The notes: generated by a model from the letters alone, not told the origin. Positions 1 through 8,798 are shown, numbered from the stretch's first letter. The stretch is 46,783 nucleotides of DNA from Phosphoribacter sp044220725 (GCA_044220725.1 JBGAQN010000028.1:1-46783); one strand, 5' to 3'. Numbers and translations: made by a program.

Positions 1-2
1 GC

Positions 3-92
3 GACCGCCGCTACCTCTCAGAAGAGTCCATGGCGCTGCTCAACAACACCGTGGATACTGGTGCACACGCCGCCATCGAGAGCGGCGAGTAG
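3..92 (+). CDS. 3' end of an unidentified protein (partial)
   Basis: The window opens inside a reading frame that ends at a TAG at 90-92. The last residues read DRRYLSEESMALLNNTVDTG and then a short Ala/Glu-rich tail. The composition looks like a real globular C-terminus, and the other two forward frames look random. It converges on ffh, from which it is separated by a repeat region. Only 29 residues are visible, so I cannot name a family. Confidence 0.45.
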   Translation, partial: DRRYLSEESMALLNNTVDTGAHAAIESGE

Positions 93-128
93 GGCACCGA
101 GGACCACCTCAAAGCCCACCACCACGCG

Positions 129-685
129 GGGCTCTGTCCCGACACCAGACGAGCGCGGCACAGTGTGCGGCTGAGGGCGGGATCACCCCGCCCAGAGCAC
201 TTCGTCACGCACCCGGGACTCCGCTCACACGAAAGCTCAAGGCCGACGCCAGGTGAGCGCGGCACGGTGTGCGACTGACGGCGCGATCACCCCGCCCAGC
301 GCACACCCTCACGCACCCGGGACTCCCCTCACACGCGAGGTTGAGGCCGACACCAGGCCAGCGCGGCACGGTGTGCGACAGGGGGCGTGATCACCCCACC
401 CAGCGCACTCCGTCACACACCCAGGACTCCGCTCACCCGCGAGGTCGAGCTCGACACCAGGCCAGCGCGGCACGGTGTGCGACCGGGGGCGTGATCACCC
501 CGCCCAGCGCACACCCTCACGCACCCAGGACTCCGCTCACCCGCGAGGGGCGGGGCCAACGCCGGGCCAGCGCGGCACCGGGCGAGAGCGGCACCGGGCG
601 AGAGCGGCACCGGGCGAGAGCGGCACGGTGTGCGACCGGGGGCGTGATCACCCCGCCCAGCGCACTCCGTCACGCACCCGGCGAC
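129..685. repeat. 104-bp tandem repeat array between convergent genes
   Basis: The word GCGCGGCAC recurs at 153, 257, 361, 465 and 570. The first three intervals are exactly 104 bp and the fourth is 105 bp. A partial last unit begins near 620. Each unit carries a GTGTGCG word, a nearly palindromic core around TGATCAC flanked by G and C runs, and a block beginning CACGCACCC or similar. Copies differ by scattered substitutions. Because 104 is not a multiple of three, the repeat cannot keep a reading frame, so the open frames on both strands here are probably not genes. It fills the gap between a rightward gene end and the ffh 3' end. From 686 to 774 I see nothing further. Confidence 0.85.
572..619. 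repeat. 16-bp triplication inside the 104-bp array
   Basis: The unit GCGGCACCGGGCGAGA occurs three times head to tail, at 572, 588 and 604, followed by a diverged fourth start at 620. It lies in the last unit of the larger array and explains why that unit is longer. It looks like a local slippage expansion. Confidence 0.85.
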
Positions 686-774
686 ACAGCGACGTCAACC
701 ACCAGGGGAGGCCGAAGGCGACGTCCTCGAACCAGCGGCCAAAGCGCGTGCGAACCGCGGACCGACCCTCGACC

Positions 775-2388
775 TCAGCGGCCGAGGAACTTCTCGAAGC
801 CCGGCGGCAACTGACTCGGGTCCAGGTCTGCCGCGCCGGGGGCACCGACCGGACCGGACGGCATACCGAATGCGCGGCCAGCGGCCTCCTGGCGGCTGGT
901 CGTGGCCCGATCGGACAGAGCCTTCTCCTCGGCCGCGCGCTTGGCCGGGTTGCCGCTCTTGGCCTTGCGTCGCGGCGCGGGGGCTGCCTTGCCCTTGCGC
1001 ATCCCGGGCATGCCCGGCATCCCCGGGATCCCCGGCCCGCCGCCGCGCGCCAGAGACTTCATCATCTTCTGGGCCTGACCGAACCGCTCAAGGAGCTGGT
1101 TGACGTCGGTCACCTGCATCCCCGAACCGCGGGCGATCCGCTGGCGGCGCGATCCGTTGATGAGCTTGGGGTGGGTGCGCTCGAACGGCGTCATCGAGCG
1201 GACCATCGCCTCGACCCGGTCGAACTCCCGCTCGTCGAAGGCGTCCAGCTGGGCCCGCATCTGCTGCATCCCCGGCAACATCCCGAGCATCGACTTCAAG
1301 TTGCCCATCCGCTTGATCGCGGCCATCTGCTCGAGGAAGTCGTCGAAGGTGAAGTCCTCCTCGGCAAGGAACTTGCGGGCCATCTCGTCGGCGTGCTTCT
1401 TGTCGAAGGCCCGCTCGGCCTGCTCGATGAGGGTGAGCACGTCGCCCATGTCGAGGATCCGCGAGGCCATCCGGTCGGGATGGAAGACCTCGAAGTCCTT
1501 GACGCCTTCACCGATCGAGGAGAAGAGGATCGGTCGGCCGGTCACCTGGGCTACCGACAGGGCCGCGCCGCCGCGAGCGTCGCCGTCGAGCTTGGACAGC
1601 ACGACCCCGGTGAAACCGACGCCGTTCTGGAAGGCCACGGCCGTCTCGACGGCGGCCTGACCGATCATGGCGTCGATGACGAACAGGACCTCGTCAGGGC
1701 GGATCGCGGCCCGGATGTCCTTGGCCTGCTGCATGAGGTCGGCGTCGACGGCCAGACGCCCCGCCGTGTCGACGATGACGACGTCGTGTTGGCGGGCAAT
1801 GGCGTGCTGTATGCCGTCGTCGGCCACCTTCACGGGGTCGCCGTAGGACCGGGTGCCTTCCCCCGTCCCGCCGACCGCGTCGTGACCGGCGACGTTGCCC
1901 CGCTCGGGGGCATACACCGGCACCCCCGCGCGCTGCCCGACGACCTCGAGCTGGGTCACCGCGTTGGGCCGTTGCAGGTCGGCGGCGACGAGGATCGGGG
2001 TGTGGCCCTGCTCCTTGAGCCAGTAGCCCAGCTTTCCGGCGAGCGTGGTCTTCCCGGAGCCCTGAAGCCCCGCAAGCATGATGACCGTGGGCGGGTTCTT
2101 GGCCAGGTGCAGGGCCCGGGTCTGCCCACCGAGGATGCCGACAAGCTCCTCGTTGACGATCTTGACGACCTGCTGACCGGGGTTGAGCGCCTGGCTGACC
2201 TCGGCGCCCAGAGCCCGCTCGCGGATCGCGGCGACGAACGCCTTGACGACCGGCAGCGCGACGTCGGCGTCCAGCAGCGCCAGGCGGATGTCGCGCAGCG
2301 TTGCATTGATGTCGTGTTCGGTCAGCCGCCCCTTGCCCCGCAGGTTGCGGAAGGTCGCGGTCAGCCGGTCGGACAGGTTGGTGAACAC
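775..2388 (-). CDS. ffh: Signal recognition particle GTPase Ffh (SRP54)
   Basis: Ffh binds SRP RNA and the signal sequences of nascent membrane or secreted proteins and hands ribosomes to FtsY at the membrane. The order is N domain, then a G domain with GLQGSGKTT near residue 106, DLQRPN, DTAGR near 206 and SKLDGDARGG near 261, then a methionine-rich M domain ending in GIPGMPGMPGM and a basic tail. The frame stays open a little further upstream through TTG and CTG. I prefer the GTG at 2388 because AAGG lies seven bases before it and the protein then begins FTNLSDRL, as in relatives. The segment before GDPVKVADD near residue 150-165 looks longer and more Gly-rich than is usual. Its receptor gene ftsY lies upstream across the amt-glnK-glnD cluster. 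Confidence 0.95.
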   Translation of the reverse strand: MFTNLSDRLTATFRNLRGKGRLTEHDINATLRDIRLALLDADVALPVVKAFVAAIRERALGAEVSQALNPGQQVVKIVNEELVGILGGQTRALHLAKNPPTVIMLAGLQGSGKTTLAGKLGYWLKEQGHTPILVAADLQRPNAVTQLEVVGQRAGVPVYAPERGNVAGHDAVGGTGEGTRSYGDPVKVADDGIQHAIARQHDVVIVDTAGRLAVDADLMQQAKDIRAAIRPDEVLFVIDAMIGQAAVETAVAFQNGVGFTGVVLSKLDGDARGGAALSVAQVTGRPILFSSIGEGVKDFEVFHPDRMASRILDMGDVLTLIEQAERAFDKKHADEMARKFLAEEDFTFDDFLEQMAAIKRMGNLKSMLGMLPGMQQMRAQLDAFDEREFDRVEAMVRSMTPFERTHPKLINGSRRQRIARGSGMQVTDVNQLLERFGQAQKMMKSLARGGGPGIPGMPGMPGMRKGKAAPAPRRKAKSGNPAKRAAEEKALSDRATTSRQEAAGRAFGMPSGPVGAPGAADLDPSQLPPGFEKFLGR

Positions 2389-2407
2389 CAGCAAACCTTA
2401 CCTTCGC

Positions 2408-2437
2408 CGCGGCATACCGGCCCTCCCGTATGCCGCG
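2408..2437 (-). terminator. Hairpin made of two GTATGCCG words, between the lipoprotein gene and ffh
   Basis: Ten-base arms CGCGGCATAC (2408-2417) and GTATGCCGCG (2428-2437) face each other across a ten-base loop. The structure lies 46-76 bases after the lipoprotein stop codon and before the ffh start. There is no U-run, so if it ends transcription it is not a classical E. coli-type terminator. A third copy of the word, GTATGCC, is at 2459. Confidence 0.5.
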
Positions 2438-2483
2438 CGCGGCATCCCCATCCGCCCGTATGCCCCCCGCGCCAGGTGGGCGC

Positions 2484-3164
2484 TCAGTTCACCGTGACGA
2501 TCGCGTCGAGGATCTTCGCGACGGCCTCGAAGGCGATAGAGCGCTGGTCGCTCAGGTCGCCGCCCTTGGGGACCGAGCACTCCAAGACATAGTCGCCGAC
2601 CTTGACCCCCACCTGGGTCTCCAAGGTGCCCGTGCCCTGCCCAGTGACGACGAACCCTTCGAAACCACGGACCAAGATCCCGGTCGCCGGTGCGCCCATT
2701 GCGCTTTGCGCGCCATTCTTGAGCGACTCCAGCCCGCCCGGCAGCTGCTCTTTCGTGGAGAGTCGGTAAAGGAAGACCACATCGCCGGAGGCATTGAGGT
2801 AGAGGCAGCCGTTCGGCGGCGCGGCCTTGGTCGCCGTGGCCTTGCCGAGGCTGAACATCTTCACGGCATCCATCGGGAGCACGGCACACGGGTCGGCCGG
2901 CGGCCTGACCGTGAAGGAGGCAGGCGGTGCCTTGGCGGCAGGGTCAAGCTTGCCGGGAGTCGACCCACCCGTGGCGCCACCCGCGCCCGCAGGACTCGAA
3001 GCGGCGGTGGACCCGCCTGGTCCTCCAGCAGCCCCACCCGGCGACGACGCGGCAGGCACGGGAGGGGCAGTCGTGGTGCCACCTGACGAACAGGCCCCGA
3101 GGGCCAGGAGAATGCCCATGGCGACAACTCCCAAGGATCGGTGCAGGGGCAAGGTCCGAGTCAT
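2484..3164 (-). CDS. Predicted lipoprotein, possibly DUF3558-like
   Basis: The protein has 226 residues. A signal peptide ends in a lipobox, LALGAC, with the acylated cysteine at residue 25. A Ser/Gly/Pro/Thr-rich linker follows to about residue 85. A folded domain begins DPCAVLPMDAVKMF and has further cysteines in PPNGCLYLN and VLECSVPKG. The DPCAxL start, paired cysteines and lipoprotein form resemble actinobacterial DUF3558 proteins, whose function is unknown; this match is by eye. It probably sits on the outer face of the membrane. It lies between glnD and ffh in the same direction, but a hairpin follows it, so it may be its own unit. Confidence 0.75.
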   Translation of the reverse strand: MTRTLPLHRSLGVVAMGILLALGACSSGGTTTAPPVPAASSPGGAAGGPGGSTAASSPAGAGGATGGSTPGKLDPAAKAPPASFTVRPPADPCAVLPMDAVKMFSLGKATATKAAPPNGCLYLNASGDVVFLYRLSTKEQLPGGLESLKNGAQSAMGAPATGILVRGFEGFVVTGQGTGTLETQVGVKVGDYVLECSVPKGGDLSDQRSIAFEAVAKILDAIVTVN

Positions 3165-3232
3165 GGTGCAGCAGAATAGGGGGCCGCGCGTGCCCAGCTG
3201 TGCTCTTTCGTGAGATCTCCGTGAAGAACTCC

Positions 3233-5611
3233 TCAGCGGCCATCGGCGGCGTCGATGAGCGTGGCTATTGTCCGACCGACCTCAGCGGGGGCGAGCGGTG
3301 CCCCATCGGCCCGGGTGAGATAGAACGTGTCCAGCGCCTGACCGGCATACGTAGCGATGTGGGCGCTGCGCACCGACAAACCGGCGCCGGTGATCGCCGT
3401 CCCGAGGTCGTGCAGGAGGCCCTTGCGATCCGTAGCGCGAACCTCGATGACGGTCGCCTGCGTGGATGCCTCGGGGAGCATCATTGCGCGAGTCATCCCG
3501 GGGCGCCCGGTCGCAGCGGTGCTGGGAGCCCCCGGAGTGGTCTGCGCCGCAGCCGCGAGCTGGGAGTGCCGACGCCGGGCCAACTGGGCCAGCGGCCCGC
3601 GATCCCCCTCGGACAGTTTGGCCAGCCCGCGGCCGAGCGCCGTGGGATCGGGCGCATCCCCGGACGGCGAGTCGACGACCCACTCGTCCACCGCGAGCCC
3701 GTCGACCGTCCGCAACAGTGCCGATCGCACGGTGAGCCCGTGGGCGGCGAATAGCCCGGCCAGATCGGCGAAGAGTCCCGGCCGATCGGCCTCGACGACG
3801 TGAACTCGGTATGCCGTGCCCAGCCGGTCGATCCGCACCACCGGGCGACCGGCCCCAACCTCTGCGGCGTCGGCCACGCTCGGTCCGCGAATCTGCACAG
3901 CAGGCAATGGGTATGCCGCTCGCAGACTTCGCTCGCCCACACCGGTGAGCTGGTCGACGAGTTGGGCCCGCCACTCGGTCCAGGCAGCGGGACCGGCGGC
4001 CCGAGCGTCTGCCTCGGTCAAAGCCCGCAGGAGCGCCAAGGTCTCCAAGGACCCGTCGACCGAGCTGGACAGCGCGGCAATCGTCGCCGGATCGTGCGGG
4101 TCGCGACGGGTGGCCAGTTCGACGAGGGTGAGGTGTTCTCGGACGAGCCGCACGACGATGGTTCGGTCTGTGTCAAGCACCCCGAGCCGACGCATGATCG
4201 CGTCCGCCACGGGAGCCCCGACCTCGGCGTGATCGGCGGCGCCGGCCACCTTGCCGATGTCGTGCAGGAGCGCCGCGAGCAACAGCAGGTCGGGGCGTTG
4301 GACGTCGCGGACCAGGCCGCTGGCCACGACGACCGTTTCGATGGAGTGCCGGTCGACGGTGTGCCGGTGCACGGCGTTGTGCTGTGGGCGGCTGCGAACC
4401 TCGCGCCACTGCGGGATCCAGGTCTCGATGATCCCGGCGAGGTCCAGCCCCTCCCACACCCCGACCAGCCCTGGACCTGCCGCCAGCAGATCGGTGAACA
4501 GGTCGAGGGCGTCCTCCGGCCACGGGTCGGGAAAGGGTGGGCAGGCCTGGGCGAGGTTGGCCAGCGTCGCCGGCGCTAGCGGCATACCGGCTCGTGCCGC
4601 GACCCCGGCGGCACGCAAGGCGAGCGTGGGGTCCCGCCGCGGGTCGACGCCCGGGCCGAGGACGACCTCCCCGTCGTGGCGAAACAGCCCGTAGCCCAAC
4701 GGTTCCATGCTCGGTCGACGTGGCCCCACGCGCAGCCGCCTGGCCCGCTGCGCCTGGGAAGCCCGCCGCAGCGTCCCGTCCAGGGCATAGGCGACGACCC
4801 GCGCCGAGGTAGAGAGGTCGATGAGCATCCGGTCGGTCTCGGCGTAACCCAGCAGCGCCGCGACGCTGTCGTGGTCCTCACGGGTGAGCCGGTCGCGGGC
4901 CCGACCGGTCACCACATGGACCGCGTCGCGCACGTCGAGGATCCGCCCGTAGGCCGCGTCCACGTCCCCGTGCGGGCGGTCGGCCAACCACGCCGCCGTG
5001 AGTGCGCACAGTACGGTCATGTCCCGCACCCCGCCCCGGGCCTGCTTGAGGTCCGGCTCCAGCAGGTGCGCGCAGTCCCCCATCCGGGTATGCCGTTCCG
5101 TCACCGCCTCGATCATCTCCGGGAGGCGCTTGCGGGCATTCCCACGCCAGTCGTGGGCGACGCTTGAGCGGGCGACGCTGACGAGGGCTTCGTCGCCAGC
5201 CACGTGGACCAGGTCGAGCAGACCAACTGCTGCCGAGAGGTCGGCTCCAGCAACCTGGCGGCATTGGGCCACGGTGCGCACCGAGTGGTCGATCTTGAGA
5301 CCCGCGTCCCACATGGGATACCAGAGCCGCTCGGCGAACGTGTCGAGCTCCGTCTGCTCAAGGCCTCGTCCATCGTGGAGCAGCACCAGGTCGTAGTCGC
5401 TCAGCGGTCCGGCATCTCCTCTCGCGACACTGCCGACGGCCGCGAGCGCGACGCCTGCGGACGGCATACCGTGCGCTGCCTCGTCCCAGCATTCGGCGAG
5501 CCAGGTGCGGGCGAAGGCCGCTAGAGCCGCTCGGCGCGCCTGGCCGGCGCCCGCGGCAGCGAAGCTGCGGGTGCCGGCCAGATCGAGCCGCTGTCGGGTC
5601 AGGTCGGACAT
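3233..5611 (-). CDS. glnD: PII nucleotidyltransferase GlnD
   Basis: GlnD senses glutamine and modifies the PII protein; in Corynebacterium and Streptomyces the modification is adenylylation, not uridylylation. The 792 residues fit the family. A nucleotidyltransferase motif GSVARGD...SDYD lies at 60-74, an HD phosphohydrolase motif ALLHDIGK near 448-456, and two C-terminal ACT domains begin near 600 (HVVEADRPGLFADLAGLF) and 718 (EVRATDRKGLLHDLG). It follows glnK by 44 bases on the same strand, completing the amt-glnK-glnD unit common in actinobacteria. Its likely substrate is the GlnK encoded next door. Confidence 0.95.
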   Translation of the reverse strand: MSDLTRQRLDLAGTRSFAAAGAGQARRAALAAFARTWLAECWDEAAHGMPSAGVALAAVGSVARGDAGPLSDYDLVLLHDGRGLEQTELDTFAERLWYPMWDAGLKIDHSVRTVAQCRQVAGADLSAAVGLLDLVHVAGDEALVSVARSSVAHDWRGNARKRLPEMIEAVTERHTRMGDCAHLLEPDLKQARGGVRDMTVLCALTAAWLADRPHGDVDAAYGRILDVRDAVHVVTGRARDRLTREDHDSVAALLGYAETDRMLIDLSTSARVVAYALDGTLRRASQAQRARRLRVGPRRPSMEPLGYGLFRHDGEVVLGPGVDPRRDPTLALRAAGVAARAGMPLAPATLANLAQACPPFPDPWPEDALDLFTDLLAAGPGLVGVWEGLDLAGIIETWIPQWREVRSRPQHNAVHRHTVDRHSIETVVVASGLVRDVQRPDLLLLAALLHDIGKVAGAADHAEVGAPVADAIMRRLGVLDTDRTIVVRLVREHLTLVELATRRDPHDPATIAALSSSVDGSLETLALLRALTEADARAAGPAAWTEWRAQLVDQLTGVGERSLRAAYPLPAVQIRGPSVADAAEVGAGRPVVRIDRLGTAYRVHVVEADRPGLFADLAGLFAAHGLTVRSALLRTVDGLAVDEWVVDSPSGDAPDPTALGRGLAKLSEGDRGPLAQLARRRHSQLAAAAQTTPGAPSTAATGRPGMTRAMMLPEASTQATVIEVRATDRKGLLHDLGTAITGAGLSVRSAHIATYAGQALDTFYLTRADGAPLAPAEVGRTIATLIDAADGR

Positions 5612-5655
5612 GCGCGCGGATGCCTTCTGGGATCAACTGGGGAGACGGCGGACGG

Positions 5656-5994
5656 TCAGATCGCGTCGATGCCGCGTTCGCCGGTCCGCACCCGGACCAA
5701 GTCGTCGACCGGGATCGACCAGATCTTCCCGTCGCCGATCCGTCCGGTCTGGGCTGCCTTGAGGATGACCTCGATGACGCCAGGCGCGTCGAGGTCGTCG
5801 ACGATCACCTCCAGGCGAACCTTAGGAACGAAGTCGACGGTGTATTCGGCGCCGCGGTAGACCTCGCTGTGCCCCTTCTGTCGGCCGAACCCGGAGGCTT
5901 CGCTGATCGTCATCCCCGAGATGCCGAAGGCTTCGAGAGCCTCCTTGACGGTGTCGAGTTGGTGGGGCTTGATGATGGCGGTGACGAGCTTCAT
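5656..5994 (-). CDS. glnK: Nitrogen regulatory protein PII (GlnK)
   Basis: This is a complete 112-residue PII trimer subunit. It starts MKLVTAIIKPHQLDTVKEAL, contains the T-loop EVYRGAEYTVDF with the modifiable tyrosine at position 51, and ends with the usual VRVRTGERGIDAI. The ATG at 5994 overlaps the amt stop codon (ATGA), which suggests translational coupling. GlnK blocks the ammonium channel when nitrogen is plentiful and, when modified, signals shortage. The longer open frame upstream lies inside amt in another frame and is not coding. In actinobacteria the name glnK is used when the gene is beside amt, although glnB would also be acceptable. Confidence 0.96.
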   Translation of the reverse strand: MKLVTAIIKPHQLDTVKEALEAFGISGMTISEASGFGRQKGHSEVYRGAEYTVDFVPKVRLEVIVDDLDAPGVIEVILKAAQTGRIGDGKIWSIPVDDLVRVRTGERGIDAI

Positions 5995-7424
5995 GCTCCC
6001 GCTCCTTCGGTGATCGAGGTGGTCGTGGACGCGGGCGGTGAGGTCTTGCCGATGCCGGCTTCGGCGAAGGCGCCACCGAACCGCCCGCCGCCGCTCTGGC
6101 TGAGGTCGTAGCCGGACTCGGCGTGGATGTCCTGGTCGATGCCGGAGGTCTCGGCATCCTTGTCGATCCGCCAGCCCATCGTCGCCTTGAGCAGGAGGCC
6201 AAGGCCCAGGGTGACGACTCCGGAGAAGACGATCGTCACGACGGCGATGACGATCTGCAGGAGGGTCTGGCGGATCCCGCCGCCGTAGAAGAGCCCGGTG
6301 GTCGTCGACAGCAGGCCGGCCCCGATGGTCCCCCACACCCCGGCGACGAGGTGGACACCGACGACGTCGAGGCTGTCGTCGTAGCGCAGGCGGTACTTCA
6401 AACCCACGGCGAGCGCGCAGAGCGCCCCTGCCACACCGCCGAGGATGATCGAGCCAAGCGGGGACAGGGCACCGCAGGCCGGGGTGATCGCGACCAGCCC
6501 GGCGACGATCCCCGACGCGGCGCCGACCGAGGTGGCGTGCCCGTCGCGGAAGCGCTCGATGAGCAGCCAGCCGAGCATCGCCGAGGCCGTGGCGGCCGTG
6601 GTGTTGACCCAGACGAGCGCCGCGGTGCCGTCGGCGGCCAGCTCCGAGCCGGCGTTGAAGCCGAACCAGCCGAACCACAACAAGCCGGCCCCGATCATCG
6701 TCAACGGCACGTTGTGGGGGCGCATGGCGATCTTGCCGAAGCCCAACCGCAGCCCGACGAGCAGGGCGAGCACCAAGCCTGCCATGCCGGCGTTGATGTG
6801 GACGACCGTGCCACCGGCGAAGTCGATGGGCACGACGTCGGCCTTGCCGTCCGTCGCTCCGAACAGCGCGGCCGAGAGCCCACCCTCGGAGGCCGACAGC
6901 AGTCCCCCGCCCCACACCATGTGCGCCATGGGGAAGTAGGCGAGGGTCACCCAGAGCCCGGCGAACACCATCCACGTCGAGAACTTCACCCGGTCGGCGA
7001 TCGCGCCACTGATGAGCGCCACGGTGATGATCGCGAAGGTCATCTGGAAGGCGACCAGCGCCAGTTCGGGGATGGTGCCGTAGCCGTCATAGCCGAACGG
7101 GTTGACCAACCCCTCGGTCCCCGCGAGCCCGAACTTCTCGAACGGGTTGGCGATGATCCCGCCGAGGTTCTGCGACCCGAACGACATCGAGTAGCCGTAG
7201 AGGACATAGAGGACGCCGACCAGGCCCGCAGCCCCGAACGACATCATCATCATGTTGAGGACGGACTTGGACCGGGTCATGCCCCCGTAGAACAGGGCCA
7301 GCCCGGGCACCGTCATGAGAAGGACGAGCGACGCGCACAGGATGACGAAGGTCGTCGCCGCGTAGTCGATGGTCGCCGTGGTTTCTGCCAGAAGCATCGG
7401 TGGAGTGCTCATGGCGGTAACCAT
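5991..7424 (-). CDS. amt: Ammonium transporter (Amt family)
   Basis: The 477-residue integral membrane protein has the length and hydrophobic pattern of an eleven-helix Amt channel. Family signatures are visible: MTVPGLALFYGGMTRSKSVLN near residues 37-57, FAGGTVVHINAGMAG in the middle, and GVHLVAGVWGTIGAGLLS with a conserved His. It imports ammonium and is inhibited by GlnK, whose gene overlaps its stop codon. The start is uncertain: ATG at 7424 or ATG at 7412 (MSTPPMLLAE), neither with a good ribosome site. A candidate GlnR box lies just upstream. Confidence 0.95.
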   Translation of the reverse strand: MVTAMSTPPMLLAETTATIDYAATTFVILCASLVLLMTVPGLALFYGGMTRSKSVLNMMMMSFGAAGLVGVLYVLYGYSMSFGSQNLGGIIANPFEKFGLAGTEGLVNPFGYDGYGTIPELALVAFQMTFAIITVALISGAIADRVKFSTWMVFAGLWVTLAYFPMAHMVWGGGLLSASEGGLSAALFGATDGKADVVPIDFAGGTVVHINAGMAGLVLALLVGLRLGFGKIAMRPHNVPLTMIGAGLLWFGWFGFNAGSELAADGTAALVWVNTTAATASAMLGWLLIERFRDGHATSVGAASGIVAGLVAITPACGALSPLGSIILGGVAGALCALAVGLKYRLRYDDSLDVVGVHLVAGVWGTIGAGLLSTTTGLFYGGGIRQTLLQIVIAVVTIVFSGVVTLGLGLLLKATMGWRIDKDAETSGIDQDIHAESGYDLSQSGGGRFGGAFAEAGIGKTSPPASTTTSITEGAGA

Positions 7425-7457
7425 GCGGTGGTCGGGTTTCCGGGGGCGCCCCCGCGT

Positions 7458-7473
7458 GTTACGGGCGTGTTAG
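7458..7473 (-). promoter_or_regulatory. Candidate GlnR-type box upstream of amt
   Basis: On the coding strand the sequence reads CTAAC-ACGCCC-GTAAC, about 34 bases before the first amt ATG. The actinobacterial GlnR half-box pair is roughly GTnAC-N6-GAAAC, so this fits with one or two deviations. The position before an amt-glnK-glnD unit supports it. The match is loose and rests on reading alone. Confidence 0.3.
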
Positions 7474-7513
7474 CGCTTGCTCACGCAGGTAAGGATCACG
7501 TTTCGTCGGCGAC

Positions 7514-7538
7514 GCGGCATACGGCTGGGGTATGCCGC
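7514..7538 (-). terminator. Hairpin made of two GTATGCCG words, after ftsY
   Basis: Perfect nine-base arms GCGGCATAC (7514-7522) and GTATGCCGC (7530-7538) enclose a seven-base loop. It begins 42 bases after the ftsY stop codon and precedes amt. No U-run follows. The same word pair forms hairpins at 2408 and 45891, also after stop codons. Confidence 0.55.
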
Positions 7539-7580
7539 CCGCCCACCACCCGCCCGGGTCTGCGCGGGACCTCCCTACTG

Positions 7581-8789
7581 TCAGTCCAGCAGGGCGTCGA
7601 CGAAGGCGGCCGGGTCGAAGGGGGCGAGGTCGTCGGGGCCTTCGCCCAGGCCGACGAGCTTGACCGGGACACCGAGCTTGCGCTGCACGGCGACCACGAT
7701 GCCGCCTTTGGCGGTCCCGTCGAGCTTGGTGAGGACGATGCCGGTGACGTCGACGACGTCGGCGAACACGCGGGCCTGCTCGAGCCCGTTCTGGCCGGTG
7801 GTCGCGTCGAGGACGAGCAGGACCTCGTCGATTTTGCTGCGCTTCTCGATGACCCGCTTGACCTTGCCGAGCTCGTCCATGAGGTTGGTCTTGTTGTGCA
7901 GGCGTCCGGCGGTGTCGATGAGAACGACGTCGGCCTCCATATCGGCCGCCGCCTTGACCGCGTCGAAGGCGACGGCGGCCGGGTCGGCCCCCTCGCGCTC
8001 GGAGCGGATCGTCGGCACGCCCACCCGGTCGCCCCAGGTCGCCAGCTGGTCGGCGGCGGCGGCACGGAAGGTGTCGGCCGCGCCGAGGACGACGTCGCGG
8101 TCTTCGGCGACGAGCACCCGAGCGAGTTTGCCGACGGTCGTCGTCTTGCCGGTGCCGTTGACGCCGACGACGAGGATGACGGCCGGGCGGTCGCCGACCC
8201 GCGTCGAGGCGACCCGCCGGTCCATGGTCGGGTCGACCAGCCGGAGGAGATCTTCGCGCAGCCACCCGCGGACAACCGACTGATCCGTGGTCCCCTCGAC
8301 CTTGACTTTGGTCTTGAGCGACTCGACGAGCTCGGTCGTCGCCTCGACGCCGAGGTCCGCGGTGAGCAGGGTGTCCTCGACGTCCTCCCAGGCGGCCTCA
8401 TCGAGCCCCCCACGGGAGAGCAGCGCCAGCAGCCCCTTGCCGATGGCGGAGTTGCTGCGGGCCAGGCGGGCGCGCAGCCGCGCCAACCGTCCGCGGGCAC
8501 TTTCCGGCTTCTCGTATGCCGGTGTCTCCAGGTCCGGCAGCGCCGGCGCCTCGGCGCCCGGCGTCGTGGTGACCGGGCCCCCGGGCAGGGTGACCACACC
8601 GCCGCCCTCGTCGTCCGCTCCCCCGGCAGCCCCCGGTCGACCGGCACCGCCGGGGCGGGTCGGAGTCGTCGGGGCGGGCAGTGACGGCGCCTTCCCCCGG
8701 CGGCCGCGCAGCAGGCCGACCACCAGGCCGACGCCGACGACGGCGATGGCGAAGACAAGAGCGATGACCTGCCACAGCTGATCGAGCAT
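7581..8789 (-). CDS. ftsY: SRP receptor GTPase FtsY
   Basis: FtsY docks SRP-ribosome complexes at the membrane. This 402-residue form starts with a transmembrane anchor, residues about 5-27, then LRGRRGK, a Pro/Gly/Thr-rich linker to about residue 90, an N domain and the G domain. GTPase motifs are GVNGTGKTTTVGKLA near 208, DTAGR near 290 and TKLDGTAKGG near 354. Membrane-anchored FtsY is normal in actinobacteria. The ATG at 8789 follows TGTGAGGATGTGAC, which contains a GAGG ribosome site. The first 33 codons and the leader are duplicated at 10298-10450. The alpha/beta hydrolase gene lies nine bases upstream. Confidence 0.96.
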   Translation of the reverse strand: MLDQLWQVIALVFAIAVVGVGLVVGLLRGRRGKAPSLPAPTTPTRPGGAGRPGAAGGADDEGGGVVTLPGGPVTTTPGAEAPALPDLETPAYEKPESARGRLARLRARLARSNSAIGKGLLALLSRGGLDEAAWEDVEDTLLTADLGVEATTELVESLKTKVKVEGTTDQSVVRGWLREDLLRLVDPTMDRRVASTRVGDRPAVILVVGVNGTGKTTTVGKLARVLVAEDRDVVLGAADTFRAAAADQLATWGDRVGVPTIRSEREGADPAAVAFDAVKAAADMEADVVLIDTAGRLHNKTNLMDELGKVKRVIEKRSKIDEVLLVLDATTGQNGLEQARVFADVVDVTGIVLTKLDGTAKGGIVVAVQRKLGVPVKLVGLGEGPDDLAPFDPAAFVDALLD

Positions 8790-8798
8790 GTCACATCC

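Noticed and set aside
269..814. 181-codon and longer open frames over the repeat array
   Set aside because: They arise from a 104-bp repeat that is out of frame with itself. Both strands are equally open and no ribosome site or domain is present.
2440..2470. CRISPR-like short repeats in the ffh upstream gap
   Set aside because: Only copies of the enriched word, without constant-length repeats and spacers. No cas genes are present.
6123..8684. 853-codon rightward frame opposite amt and ftsY
   Set aside because: It is the antisense shadow of high-G+C genes. Its composition is Asp/Arg/Gly-rich without domains, whereas the leftward frames give clear Amt and FtsY.
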